A stretch of DNA of 64,000 bases from contig FODP01000006.1 of NCBI GenBank assembly GCA_900110395.1, positions 292,821 to 356,820 on the forward strand. The letters run 5' to 3'. Source of the stretch: Rhodospirillales bacterium URHD0017 (GTDB lineage Bacteria > Pseudomonadota > Alphaproteobacteria > Reyranellales > Reyranellaceae). Position numbers and translations under genes: made by a program. Below, one piece after another: positions 47,594-56,587 of this stretch (within the stretch, counting starts at the first letter, position 1; each line of letters opens with the position of its first letter). Below the pieces are notes generated by a model. That model made no database searches and was not told where the DNA came from. It was given only the letters and a program-made list of their open reading frames with translations.

Positions 47594-47836
47594 ATGAGCC
47601 TCGCCGACCTCGAGCGTTTCTCGAAGGCGTCGCCTGTCGTGGCCAGCCTGCTGGCAGGAGGGCGGACAGAGAGCCTGGAGGCCGCCGTCAGCATCGCCGC
47701 GGCGTGCGGCTTTCATTTCACGGTCGAGGAGGCGCGCGCCTTCTTCTCCAGCCAACCCGCGGCCGCGGTCCGCTACCTCACCGACGAGCAGCTCGAGAAG
47801 GTGACCGGAGGGCTGGTCTCGGGCGAGCCGCCTTAA
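47594..47836 (+). CDS. Nif11-like leader RiPP precursor peptide
   Basis: 80-residue peptide with a Nif11/NHLP-type leader: MSLADLERFSKASP at the start, AACGFHFTVEEARAF in the middle, and YLTDEQLEKVTGG ending in the double-glycine processing motif (Gly72-Gly73). Only seven residues follow (LVSGEPP), with no Cys, and only Ser as a modifiable hydroxy residue, so the mature peptide would be tiny. It lies beside, and convergent with (4-bp stop overlap), an export operon whose C39 peptidase domain cuts after GG. A modification enzyme is not seen. It could be a real minimal precursor or a decayed one. Confidence 0.82.
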   Translation: MSLADLERFSKASPVVASLLAGGRTESLEAAVSIAAACGFHFTVEEARAFFSSQPAAAVRYLTDEQLEKVTGGLVSGEPP

Positions 47837-50649
47837 AGGAGTTGCCGCCGGGCGAGGCGATGGAAGGCGCCGCGCGTGGCAAGGAGCTCGTCGTAGCGGC
47901 CGGTCTCAACGATGCGGCCCGCCTCCAAGACGATGATGCGGTCGGCGTCACGGATGGTGCTCAGCCGATGGGCGACGATGATGCGGGTGGCGTTCATGCG
48001 CTCGATGCTGCGCTTGACCGTGGCTTGCGTGCGGTTGTCGAGCGCGCTGGTCGCCTCGTCGAAGAACAACAGGCGCGGCTTGTTGACCAGGGCGCGGGCG
48101 ATGATCACGCGCTGGCGCTGGCCGCCCGAGATCTGGCCGCCGCCGTCGGTGACGGCGCTGTCGAGGCCCATCGGCATGTGGGCGATGTCGGCCTCGAGCC
48201 CGGCCAGCCGGACGGCGTCGAGGACCTGCTCGCGCGACAGCGGCGAGGAGCCCGCGATGTTCTCGTGCAGGCTGCCGGGAAACAGGGTCGAGCTTTCGAG
48301 CACAGTGCCGATCTGGCGCCGCACCAGCCTGAGATCGAGATCCTTGAGGTCCTTGTCGTCATAGGAAACGCTGCCGCGAGTCGGCGCTTCGAGCCCGAGC
48401 AGCAGGCGGAGCAGCGACGACTTGCCCGAGCCGGAGGGCCCGACGATGGCGATGCTCTCGGCCGGCCGCACGTGGAAGTCGACGCCTTCCAGCACCCACG
48501 GTCCGTCGTCGGCATAGCGGAACCACAGGTCGCGCACCGTGATGGCGCCGCTCAGCTGGCCGGGATCGGTCCGGTGCTGCTCGACCTCGAGCGGTGCGTC
48601 GAGGATGGGACGCAATCGGGAGAAGATCGGCAGGACATCGATCGAAACATTCACGGCATTGGCCAGGCTCATGATCGACGCCGTGAACTGGCCGAAGGCG
48701 GCGTTGAACGCGGCGAATGCCCCGACTTCGATCGGCGTGTCGCCACCGGCGGCGATGCCGAAGATGCCGATGGCGCCGACGAACGGCAGGCTCGACGCGG
48801 CGACCGCCTGCAGGGCGTTGGCGCGCAGCGCCCCGGCGGCGCTGCGACGCTGATGGGCAAAGGCGGTCGACCAGCGCGTGAACGCTCGCAGCTCGGCGGC
48901 AGCAACGCGGAGCTTGGCGATGCCGCCGATCAACTCGATCAGAAGGCCCGAAACGACGCCCATATGGGTGAACACTTGCTGCTGCTTGCGCTTCTGGACG
49001 CGACCGATCACGAACAGAAGCCCGCCCGCCACGAAGGCATAGCCGACGGCGAACAGCGTGAGCGCGCCGTCGTAGATCAGCATGATCGCCAGGCTGGCCA
49101 CCGAGAAGACGCCGCCGATCACCGCATTGACCGGCTGGCCGGTCAGGATGCGGCGCATCGAATCGACGCCGAGGATACGCCATGTCAGGTCGCCGATCAG
49201 GTACTGGCGGAAGAACGACAGGCGCAGCCGGAGCACGCGGTCCCACACGGCGGCCTGCAGGCGCTGGTCGAGCTGGGTGCCGAGGCGGACCAGCGACATC
49301 GCACGTGCCATCTGGAAGCCCGTGCCGCCGACCGCAGCGGCGATCAGCAGCAGCAGCATGTCGCTCAAGAGCGTGTAGCGCCCTTCGGGAATGGCTGTCC
49401 CCAGGATCGCGCCGGTGGCGACCGGCATCAGCAGCGCCACCGCCGCAGCGGCGGCCGAGGCGATCAGCAGCCGACGAATGTCGGCGCGCACGCCGTAGGT
49501 CGAGAAGCGCCAGATGTCGAGACCATTGGGTTTGTCGGGCAGTGGCGCATAGAGCATGTAGCCCATGGGCCTGAGGCCTTCCGCCAGGGTCGCATCGACC
49601 GCCGTCTCGCCGAGTGTCTCGGGATCGACGACGTGCCAGCGCCGTCCGCGGCACACCATGGCGAGCGGCTGGCCGGCCTTGTCTTCGACCGCGATGAAGG
49701 GTGGGCCCTGCCTCAGCCACCACTGCCCGGTCAGCGTGATCTCGCGGAAGCCAAAGCCGCTGGCGAAGGCATAGGCCTTCAGCCGCTCGAACAGTGGCGT
49801 TTGCACCCGGTCGCGCGCGGGCGTCCTGAGCTCGAAGCCTTCGGCATCGGCCAGCACCCCGAGCACGCCGGGTAGCGGATCCTGGCCAGGACGGGCGACC
49901 AGGATTGGCGCGGTCGGGCGAAACAGGACGACATCGTGCAGGCCCTTCAGCGCATGGGAGGCCCGCAGCCCATCGATGTCACGCGTCTGCTGCCAGCGCT
50001 GGCGTCGGTTGGCGTCGCGCTTGCCGAGGGCAACGGCGATGCGCTGCGCGATCGGCAGCGAGGCCTCGCCCAGCCTGGCCGGCGAGAACCGGGCCAGCAG
50101 GCTCTCGGTGTCGATCGCGAACACGTCGTTGTCGGCGGTGATCTCGGCGCGAATCTGGTTGGCGAGAACGAGGCGCGTCGTGGCAGGTGACGCCTCGGCG
50201 CCACCGCCGGCGGGATAACGCAGGATCGGCGCTGCCGATTCGAGCCACAGGATCTGCCGCGCCGTCACGCAGGCGCGGGCGGCAAAGGCCCGCCTGTCGC
50301 CGCGCGCCAGCGGCTCGGTATCGGCATCACCGTGTGGCATTCCCGGCGCGCCGAGCAGCGCCTCGTACCACGCGTCGATGGCAGCGGCGTCGGGCGCCGC
50401 ATTGGCGATCAAGGGCTTCGGTGAGGGTGGCCCCTGCTCATGCAGCATGAAGCGGACACCCGGCGTCGCCAGCGCAAAGACGGCCGCGCCTTCGGGCAGG
50501 CTGGCGAGGAACTGAAGGGGTCCCGGATTGCCCGACGCGTCGAGGACGACCGCGTAGAGGCGGGCCGCTCGCACCAGTCTTGCGGGCACGCCGAGGACGC
50601 CAAGGTCGAACGGACCCGGCGGCTCCGACGTCGAGACCGGGGCGTTCAT
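47833..50649 (-). CDS. NHLM-type bacteriocin exporter ABC protein 2 (no peptidase)
   Basis: 938 residues: an N-terminal half (about 1-385) with no recognisable catalytic motif, then six membrane helices, and a C-terminal ABC domain with [21 protein letters not shown] and LLFFDEATSALD. The size and bipartite layout match the second ABC protein of NHLM systems (TIGR03797 type). It has no C39 peptidase, so it presumably works as a heterodimer with the peptidase-bearing protein next to it. The ATG at 50649 overlaps the stop of that gene by ATGA. Its own stop overlaps the convergent Nif11 gene. Confidence 0.87.
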   Translation of the reverse strand: MNAPVSTSEPPGPFDLGVLGVPARLVRAARLYAVVLDASGNPGPLQFLASLPEGAAVFALATPGVRFMLHEQGPPSPKPLIANAAPDAAAIDAWYEALLGAPGMPHGDADTEPLARGDRRAFAARACVTARQILWLESAAPILRYPAGGGAEASPATTRLVLANQIRAEITADNDVFAIDTESLLARFSPARLGEASLPIAQRIAVALGKRDANRRQRWQQTRDIDGLRASHALKGLHDVVLFRPTAPILVARPGQDPLPGVLGVLADAEGFELRTPARDRVQTPLFERLKAYAFASGFGFREITLTGQWWLRQGPPFIAVEDKAGQPLAMVCRGRRWHVVDPETLGETAVDATLAEGLRPMGYMLYAPLPDKPNGLDIWRFSTYGVRADIRRLLIASAAAAAVALLMPVATGAILGTAIPEGRYTLLSDMLLLLIAAAVGGTGFQMARAMSLVRLGTQLDQRLQAAVWDRVLRLRLSFFRQYLIGDLTWRILGVDSMRRILTGQPVNAVIGGVFSVASLAIMLIYDGALTLFAVGYAFVAGGLLFVIGRVQKRKQQQVFTHMGVVSGLLIELIGGIAKLRVAAAELRAFTRWSTAFAHQRRSAAGALRANALQAVAASSLPFVGAIGIFGIAAGGDTPIEVGAFAAFNAAFGQFTASIMSLANAVNVSIDVLPIFSRLRPILDAPLEVEQHRTDPGQLSGAITVRDLWFRYADDGPWVLEGVDFHVRPAESIAIVGPSGSGKSSLLRLLLGLEAPTRGSVSYDDKDLKDLDLRLVRRQIGTVLESSTLFPGSLHENIAGSSPLSREQVLDAVRLAGLEADIAHMPMGLDSAVTDGGGQISGGQRQRVIIARALVNKPRLLFFDEATSALDNRTQATVKRSIERMNATRIIVAHRLSTIRDADRIIVLEAGRIVETGRYDELLATRGAFHRLARRQLL

Positions 50650-52829
50650 GCGTCCGCCTCGGCCGAGATCAGCCGGGCATAGGGACCGCCCGCCGCCACC
50701 ATGTCGGCGTGGGTGCCGCGCTCGACGATGCGGCCGCGCTCGAGCACGATGATCTCGTCGCAGTCACGGATCGTGCTGAGGCGATGGGCGATCAGCACGC
50801 AGGTCATGCCGCGCCGTCGCACCGCGCTCAGGATCGTGTCCTCGCTCTCGGCGTCGAGGCCGCTGGTCGCCTCGTCGAGCACCAGCACCGCCGGCTCCTG
50901 CACCAGCGCGCGGGCTATCTCGATGCGCTGGCGCTGACCGCCATTCAGATTGCGCCCGCCTTCTTCGATGACGCCGTCGATGTCACCCGAGAGATGCTTC
51001 ACGACATCGACGAGGCCGGCGTCGTGCACCGCGGCGAGCAGGGTGCGATGGGTGACCGTCTCGTCCCACAAGGCGATGTTGTCGCGCAGCGTGCCATGGA
51101 ACAGGCAGATGTCCTGGTCGACCGACGAGACGATATGGGCAAGCCGGTCGCGGCCCCATTCAGTAAGCGTATGGCCATCGATGAGAATCTCGCCGCTGCG
51201 CGGCGTGTAGAGGCCGGTGATGAGCTTGCCGAGCGTCGACTTGCCGCTGCCCGAATCGCCGACCAGCGCGACCCACTGGCCGGGCGCGACCTCGATCGAC
51301 ACATCATCGAGCAGCGGCGGCTCGAGCGGGTTGTAGCCGAAGTTCACGCCTTTCAGCGACAGGCGGCCGGCGGCGAAGGTCTCGACCGGCGTCGACGGCT
51401 CGGAGAAGCGCCAGTCGCGCCGATAGTGCAGCACGTCGTCGAGCCGGGTGATGTCGGCCGAGGCCTGCTGGACCTTGGCCGCCGTGCCGACCATCTGGGC
51501 AATCGGCACCGAAAAGCTCATCACCAGGCCCTGGAAGGCGACCAGCTCGCCGACGCTCAGCGTGCCCTTGACCACCTGCACGGCGCCGACGCCCAGCACC
51601 GCGGCCGTGGTCAGGCTCGACACCAGGGGCGGCAACAGGTTGGAGGCCTGCTGATAGACCGAGAGCCTCTGCTCGGAGTTCATCGCCCGCGCATGGTGTC
51701 CGGTCCACTTGGCGAAGAAGTCGCTCTCGGTGCCGGTGGCCTTCAGCGTCTCGATCGATTGCAGGCCGACGACCGAAATGGCGAACAGCTTGCCCGTCTC
51801 GGTCTGCAGGCGCAGCACGATGTCCTGCAGCACGCGCTGCATCACCGTCAGCAGCCCGACATTGAGCGCGGCCCCGCCGATGGCGATGGCCGCCAGCGTC
51901 GGGTCGTAGAGCAGCATGATGAGGCCGAGGAACGAAGCGGTGAAGCAGGTCGCCGCGGCCTGGCCGCAGTCGCGCGCCAGCAGCCGTGCGACCCGGTCGT
52001 TGGAGTCGATGCGGTTGGCGAGGTCGCCGGCGAAGCGCTGATTGAAGAACTCCACCGGCAGGCGAAGCACATGCCAGGTGAACCGCGCCGACTCCTCCAG
52101 CGCCAGCTTGAGCTCCAGCCGCAGCAGCGCCATCTGCTGCACCGCTGACAAGGCGACCTGCAGCACGAACATGGCGGCGAGCCCGACCAGCAGCGGACTG
52201 AGCCAGCCTTCGAAGCGCTTGACGAGGATGTCGTCGACGAAAGCCTTGGTCGCGCCCGGAAGAACGAGTCCCGGAATGACCATCATCAGGCTCAGCCAGG
52301 CGATGACGGCGAGGCCCACGTGGCAGCCGGACAAGCGGTGGCCCAACTGGGCCAACAGGCCGACCGATACCCCGCCGGCCTTGAACTCGGGACCGGGCGC
52401 GAAGTGCAGCACGATACCGGTGAAGCTCTGGCCGAACTCCTCGTGGGTGACGCGGCGTGGACCGGTTGCCGGGTCGTTCAGGAAGACCTCGGTATCCGAC
52501 GTGCCCTCGAGCACGAGGAAATGATTGAAACCCCAATGGACGATGACTGGAAACGGACCGGCCAAAACCTCGCCGAGCTCGAGATGTTGACCCTTGGCAT
52601 CGAGGCCATAGCGGCGCGCAGCGCGCACGATGCTCGAGGCCTTGCTGCCGTCGCGCGACACGCCGCAGGCGATGCGCAGCTCCTCGAGCGACACGCGCCG
52701 CCCGAAATGGGCGAGGATGATGGCAAGCGCGGCGGGACCGCACTCGGTGAGCTCCATCTGCAGGATGGTCGGCGTGCGGACACGGTTTCGCCGGTCGAGC
52801 CCGAGGACGCGTCGAACCCGGGAGATCAT
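50646..52829 (-). CDS. NHLM-type peptidase-containing ABC exporter (C39 peptidase + permease + ATPase)
   Basis: 727 residues. The C39 peptidase (about 1-150) carries the full triad: Cys30 in MELTECGPAAL, His103 in GFNHFLVL and Asp119 in LNDPATG. Membrane helices follow (about 165-440), then an ABC domain with GDSGSGKSTLG, LNGGQRQRIEIARAL and VLDEATSGLDA. It cleaves leaders at GG and exports the core peptide (NHLM_micro_ABC1, TIGR03796 type). The ATG at 52829 shares ATGA with the HlyD stop; the longer upstream frame is antisense-like. Confidence 0.93.
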   Translation of the reverse strand: MISRVRRVLGLDRRNRVRTPTILQMELTECGPAALAIILAHFGRRVSLEELRIACGVSRDGSKASSIVRAARRYGLDAKGQHLELGEVLAGPFPVIVHWGFNHFLVLEGTSDTEVFLNDPATGPRRVTHEEFGQSFTGIVLHFAPGPEFKAGGVSVGLLAQLGHRLSGCHVGLAVIAWLSLMMVIPGLVLPGATKAFVDDILVKRFEGWLSPLLVGLAAMFVLQVALSAVQQMALLRLELKLALEESARFTWHVLRLPVEFFNQRFAGDLANRIDSNDRVARLLARDCGQAAATCFTASFLGLIMLLYDPTLAAIAIGGAALNVGLLTVMQRVLQDIVLRLQTETGKLFAISVVGLQSIETLKATGTESDFFAKWTGHHARAMNSEQRLSVYQQASNLLPPLVSSLTTAAVLGVGAVQVVKGTLSVGELVAFQGLVMSFSVPIAQMVGTAAKVQQASADITRLDDVLHYRRDWRFSEPSTPVETFAAGRLSLKGVNFGYNPLEPPLLDDVSIEVAPGQWVALVGDSGSGKSTLGKLITGLYTPRSGEILIDGHTLTEWGRDRLAHIVSSVDQDICLFHGTLRDNIALWDETVTHRTLLAAVHDAGLVDVVKHLSGDIDGVIEEGGRNLNGGQRQRIEIARALVQEPAVLVLDEATSGLDAESEDTILSAVRRRGMTCVLIAHRLSTIRDCDEIIVLERGRIVERGTHADMVAAGGPYARLISAEADA

Positions 52830-54118
52830 CCTTCGAGGCCGAGCAGGTGTCGCATCGCCGGGATGACGAGGGTGATGGGCGCCTGGCGCTCGACGATGAC
52901 GTCGACCGCCACGCGCGTGCCCCGCGTCACCGAATAGGGCGGGCCGCGGCCGCCCCACCAGGCGAAGCCGCTCGGCGTCTGCTTGTCGAGAATGACGCCG
53001 ATCTTGGCCAACAGCGGCGCGGACGTGCCCATCAACACGTCGGTGAGCTGCGGGTTGCGCAGGATGGCGTTGAGCTCGGCCTTGGACACGCCGAGCTCGG
53101 TGATCGACAGCACGCGGCCGCGCATCGCCCCGTGCTCCTCCCGCCTGACGCTGGCCGGGTGCACATGGACATCCAACCCGGTCGTGATGCGCTTGGCCAT
53201 GTTGTTGTCGAAGACGGCGACGACCTCGAAGGCTTCGGGCGCCACCCGGCCGATGGTGGCGATGATGGTGCCCGGCACCACCACGTCGCCCTGGCCAACA
53301 CGGATCTCCTCGATGCGGCCGGCGACGGGGGCTTTCACCATCGAGCCGAGGCTGACCTCGACCTTGAGCCGTGACGCCTCGGCCTGCACCGCATCGATAT
53401 GCTCCTGCTTCTGACGCTCGAGCTCGGCGATGTTCCCGCGCTTGATGCCGGCCAGCTCCTCGACCTCGATGGTACGCGCGCGAGCGTTGGCAATGTCGAG
53501 TATGGTCCGGTCATGGTCGGCGCGGGCCTGGGCGACCTCGAGACGGCTGATGATGCCGCGGCTGAACAGCGATTCGTCGGCTGTAAGGATCTCCTGCAGA
53601 CCTTTGGCGCGCACCTGCCCCGCCGTGATCTGCTCCTCGGTCACCGCCTTCTGCCGCTGCAGCATGATGTCGACCTGGCGGAGCTCGAGCTCGTTCGCCT
53701 TCTTGAACTGATCCAGATCGACCCGCAGCACGCCCAACCGTGTCTCCAAGGTGTCGACCTGGGTCTGCAGCGCCACCTGCTGAACGCGGGCCACGTCGGT
53801 GTCGACATCGACCATATCGCCGCGCTTGACCAGGAGCTCGATGATCGGTCCGGCAACGATCGGCTGCACCGTATGGGCCGCCTTGCCGTCGGCCAGCAGC
53901 ACGCCTTGGCCGATGACGCGAGTCGGCACGGAGCCGAACATCCCCCAGATCAGGCCGGCGGCGACAATGACGGTGAGCGACGCCACCATCATGCGCATGG
54001 CCGGTGGAATGAGAACGATGCGCTCGGTGAGCTGATCGGACGAGCGCAAGCGCCGCAGCGCCTCGCTCCGGAAGACGATGCCCGACTGGTCGGGCGTGGA
54101 TGGTGTCCCCTCGGCCAT
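52826..54118 (-). CDS. NHLM-type HlyD secretion adaptor
   Basis: 430 residues of the HlyD periplasmic-adaptor kind (NHLM_micro_HlyD, TIGR03794 type): one membrane anchor (MRMMVASLTVIVAAGLIWGMF), a lipoyl half (TVQPIVAGPIIELLVKRGDMV), a long coiled coil (about 140-250, with EITAGQVRAK-like heptads) and a second lipoyl half (KAPVAGRIEEIRVGQGDVVVPG). First gene of the exporter operon. The ATG at 54118 follows GGGGG. Confidence 0.92.
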   Translation of the reverse strand: MAEGTPSTPDQSGIVFRSEALRRLRSSDQLTERIVLIPPAMRMMVASLTVIVAAGLIWGMFGSVPTRVIGQGVLLADGKAAHTVQPIVAGPIIELLVKRGDMVDVDTDVARVQQVALQTQVDTLETRLGVLRVDLDQFKKANELELRQVDIMLQRQKAVTEEQITAGQVRAKGLQEILTADESLFSRGIISRLEVAQARADHDRTILDIANARARTIEVEELAGIKRGNIAELERQKQEHIDAVQAEASRLKVEVSLGSMVKAPVAGRIEEIRVGQGDVVVPGTIIATIGRVAPEAFEVVAVFDNNMAKRITTGLDVHVHPASVRREEHGAMRGRVLSITELGVSKAELNAILRNPQLTDVLMGTSAPLLAKIGVILDKQTPSGFAWWGGRGPPYSVTRGTRVAVDVIVERQAPITLVIPAMRHLLGLEG

Positions 54119-54143
54119 GCAGCCCCCGCTGGACCTATAGCCT

Positions 54144-54179
54144 CCCCTCACCCGGCGCCATCTACGACGGGTTGAGGGG
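54144..54179 (-). promoter_or_regulatory. Leader hairpin with GTAGATG repeat, upstream of HlyD
   Basis: Arms CCCCTCAACCC and GGGTGAGGGG pair with one bulge in the expected 5' leader of the exporter operon, 26-61 bases before the ATG. Its loop contains GCGCCATCTACG (54155-54166, top strand), repeated at 54211-54222 as GCGTCATCTACG. Possible regulator site. Confidence 0.35.
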
Positions 54180-54271
54180 TCATCATGGCCGCCCGCTGGG
54201 GCTGCGACCAGCGTCATCTACGCATAACAAGAAATGATGCAGTGCCGCCGAACAAATCGGGGGCATCGAGA

Positions 54272-54293
54272 GCGGGCCAGAGGCCCGCGCTCC
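54272..54293. repeat. Dispersed palindrome, family A (half copy)
   Basis: GCGGGCC-AGA-GGCCCGCGCTCC resembles one arm of the two full family A elements. It lies directly after the sulfatase gene's 3' end and may end its transcript before the NHLM operon begins. Confidence 0.6.
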
Positions 54294-54297
54294 CGTA

Positions 54298-55860
54298 TCA
54301 CCACACGCCGAAGAAGATCCCGTGCTTCTTGTGCGTGGCCGTGCGCGCCTCGACATAGGCGTCGTCGACGGTGACCCGTGTCTTGCGCGCCTTCAGCCAG
54401 GCCGCCATCCGCTCCTCCATCTCGCGGCGGATGAGGGTGTGGGCGTCGTCGGCGCCGAGGTCGCGCAGTTCCTTCGGGTCGTTGGCGAGGTCGAACAGCA
54501 TCGGCCGGAAGCCCTGCCACCAGACGTACTTCCAGTGGTCGGTGCGCACCATGATGGCACGGCAGTCGCGCGCGCCGCGCTTCAGGATCTTGCGCGCCTC
54601 GCGAAAGGAATAGTCGAGCTCGGAGAACACGGCGTCACGCCAGTGCTCGACCTTGCCGCCGCGCAGCAAGGGCAGCAGCGAGCGGCCTTCGACGAGATGA
54701 TCGTTGGCGGGCTGTTCCAGCGCGGCAAGACAGGTCGGCACGACATCGACTGCTTCGACGAAGCGCTCGTCGACCGTGCCGCGCGTTGAGTCGGCGGCGG
54801 CATCGGGATCGTAGACAATGAAGGGCACACGCTGCGCCTCTTCATAGAACATCTCTTTTTCGCCCAGCCAATGGTCGCCCAGGAAGTCGCCATGGTCCGA
54901 CGTGAACAGGATCAGCGTGTCATCGAAGCGGCCGAGCTTCTTCAGGTGATCGAATAGCCGGCCGAGCCAATCGTCGAGCTGCTTGATCAGGCCCATGTAA
55001 GCCGGGCGCACGATGTCCGGCGCATCGGACCGCTGGAACGACTGAGACTCCTCGTGTTGGCGATAGGCCGCGAGCACGGGATGCTGGTCTAGAAGCTCGC
55101 GCTCATCGCGATTGAGCGGCAGGCAGTCCTTCGCGCCGTACATCTTGTGGTAGGGCGCGGGCGCCATGTAGGGCCAGTGCGGCTTGACGTAGCTGAGATG
55201 CAGGAACCACGGTTTGTCGCCCATGTCCTCGACAAAGCGCATGGCCTCGCGCGTCATGTAGGCGGTCTCCGAGTGCTCCTCGGCGACACGCGCCGGCAGG
55301 TGCACGTTGCGCATCTGCCAGCCCGACACCGGCCCGTCGGGACCGTCGGCCGAGATCACGTAGTCGCTCCACGGATCGTCGGAGTTGTAGCCCTGCTGGC
55401 GCAGATAGGCGGCATAGCCGCTTTCCTCGCCCGGCGGCGAGTGACCGTCGTAGCGGTCGAGCTCCTCGAAGCGGCCGGCGCGCATCAGGGCGGCAACGGC
55501 CGAGCCGCCTTCGATGCCGTAGCGCTCCAGGCCGTCGAGGTCGGGCAGCACGTGGGTCTTGCCGGCCAACGCGACGCGCATGCCGGTCGGCAGCAGGTAG
55601 TCGCCGATGGTCTTTTCGCGCACGGACAACGGCACGCGGTTCCAGGTGGCGCCGTGCGAGAACATGTAGCGGCCGGTGTAGTAGCTCATGCGCGAGGGGC
55701 CGCAGACACCAGACTGCACGTAGGCGCGCGGAAACAGCACGCCCCTGGCCGCCAGCGAATCGATGGCGGGCGTCTTGAGATGCGGATGGCCGGCGCACGA
55801 CAGATGATCGGCGCGCAGCTGGTCGCACATGATGAACAGGATATTTTTGACCTTGCCCAC
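54298..55860 (-). CDS. Sulfatase (alkaline-phosphatase superfamily)
   Basis: Type I sulfatase-like hydrolase, 520 residues, cytoplasmic (no signal). The N-terminal metal site ILFIMCDQLRADHL is followed by the formylglycine motif CGPSRMSYYTG (C-x-P-x-R), so an anaerobic or FGE-type maturase is needed. LILFTSDHGDFLGDH and LFDLANDPKELRDL are later family blocks. Substrate may be a sulfate, phosphonate or phosphate ester. It lies upstream of, and in the same direction as, the NHLM operon. Confidence 0.92.
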   Translation of the reverse strand: MGKVKNILFIMCDQLRADHLSCAGHPHLKTPAIDSLAARGVLFPRAYVQSGVCGPSRMSYYTGRYMFSHGATWNRVPLSVREKTIGDYLLPTGMRVALAGKTHVLPDLDGLERYGIEGGSAVAALMRAGRFEELDRYDGHSPPGEESGYAAYLRQQGYNSDDPWSDYVISADGPDGPVSGWQMRNVHLPARVAEEHSETAYMTREAMRFVEDMGDKPWFLHLSYVKPHWPYMAPAPYHKMYGAKDCLPLNRDERELLDQHPVLAAYRQHEESQSFQRSDAPDIVRPAYMGLIKQLDDWLGRLFDHLKKLGRFDDTLILFTSDHGDFLGDHWLGEKEMFYEEAQRVPFIVYDPDAAADSTRGTVDERFVEAVDVVPTCLAALEQPANDHLVEGRSLLPLLRGGKVEHWRDAVFSELDYSFREARKILKRGARDCRAIMVRTDHWKYVWWQGFRPMLFDLANDPKELRDLGADDAHTLIRREMEERMAAWLKARKTRVTVDDAYVEARTATHKKHGIFFGVW

Positions 55861-55907
55861 GAGTTCCTCATTCGACGGCTATGACCGTGCTGGCGTATCT
55901 AAAGCGC

Positions 55908-56483
55908 ATGACCGACAGCCCGTCCATCCGTGACGTCCTCGATTTCTGGTTCCTGCCGCTCAACCATCCCGATCACGGCAAGCCGCGCGACATCTGGTGG
56001 GCCGGCCCGCCCGAGTTCGACGCCGAGATTCGCCAACGCTTTTCGCCGGCCTTCGAACGGGCGATCGAAGGCCGCCTGGATCACTGGCGACAGTCGCCCG
56101 ACGGGGCGCTGGCGCTGATCCTTCTGTGCGACCAGTTCCCGCGTAACATGCACCGCGGCTCGGCGCACGCCTTTGCCGGAGACCCCAAGGCGATGGAGAC
56201 GGCACGGCTGGCGCTGGCGCGCTTCCATCCGGCGGCCTTCATCCCCGCCATGCGGGCGTTCTTCTACATGCCCTTCCAGCACAGCGAATCGCGGGAGGAT
56301 CAGGAGATGGGTTGCGCGTTGTTCGAACCCTTCAACGATCCCGACATGATGAAATACGCCATCGAGCATCGCGACATCATCGTCCGCTTCGGACGCTTCC
56401 CGCATCGCAACGACGCGCTGGGCCGTGCCTGCACGGACGAGGAGCTGGAATTTCTGAAGAATGCCAACCGGTTCGGGCAGTGA
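55908..56483 (+). CDS. DUF924 family protein
   Basis: About 191 residues, a conserved all-helical, TPR-like cytosolic protein: VLDFWFLP at the start, ALILLCDQFPRNMHRG, FFYMPFQHSE and HRDIIVRFGRFPHRNDALGR. The function of the family is unknown. The ATG at 55908 starts the family domain; an ATG at 55881 in the same frame would add nine residues. It diverges from the sulfatase. Confidence 0.9.
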   Translation: MTDSPSIRDVLDFWFLPLNHPDHGKPRDIWWAGPPEFDAEIRQRFSPAFERAIEGRLDHWRQSPDGALALILLCDQFPRNMHRGSAHAFAGDPKAMETARLALARFHPAAFIPAMRAFFYMPFQHSESREDQEMGCALFEPFNDPDMMKYAIEHRDIIVRFGRFPHRNDALGRACTDEELEFLKNANRFGQ

Positions 56484-56512
56484 CATCGAGGGTGGGGCTG
56501 TGCGCCCTCGAT

Positions 56513-56587
56513 GTCATCCTAAGCGAAGCGAAGGATCTCATGCCGATTACAAGCGGCGATGAGGTCCTTCGCTGCGCTCAGGACGAC
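56513..56587. repeat. Dispersed intergenic palindrome, family C (copy 3)
   Basis: Nearly the same as 17321-17394: left arm starts GTCATCCTAAGCGAAGCG, right arm ends CTGCGCTCAGGACGAC. It lies between the convergent DUF924 and macrodomain genes, and its right end includes the last codons and stop of the latter, suggesting that the element inserted at and now forms that C-terminus. Confidence 0.85.

Noticed and set aside
54185-54360. A small plus-strand open frame with a good SD (begins MAARWGCDQRHL) near the NHLM operon, considered as a second precursor
   Set aside because: It runs antisense into the sulfatase gene, has no Nif11 or other leader motif and no GG site.
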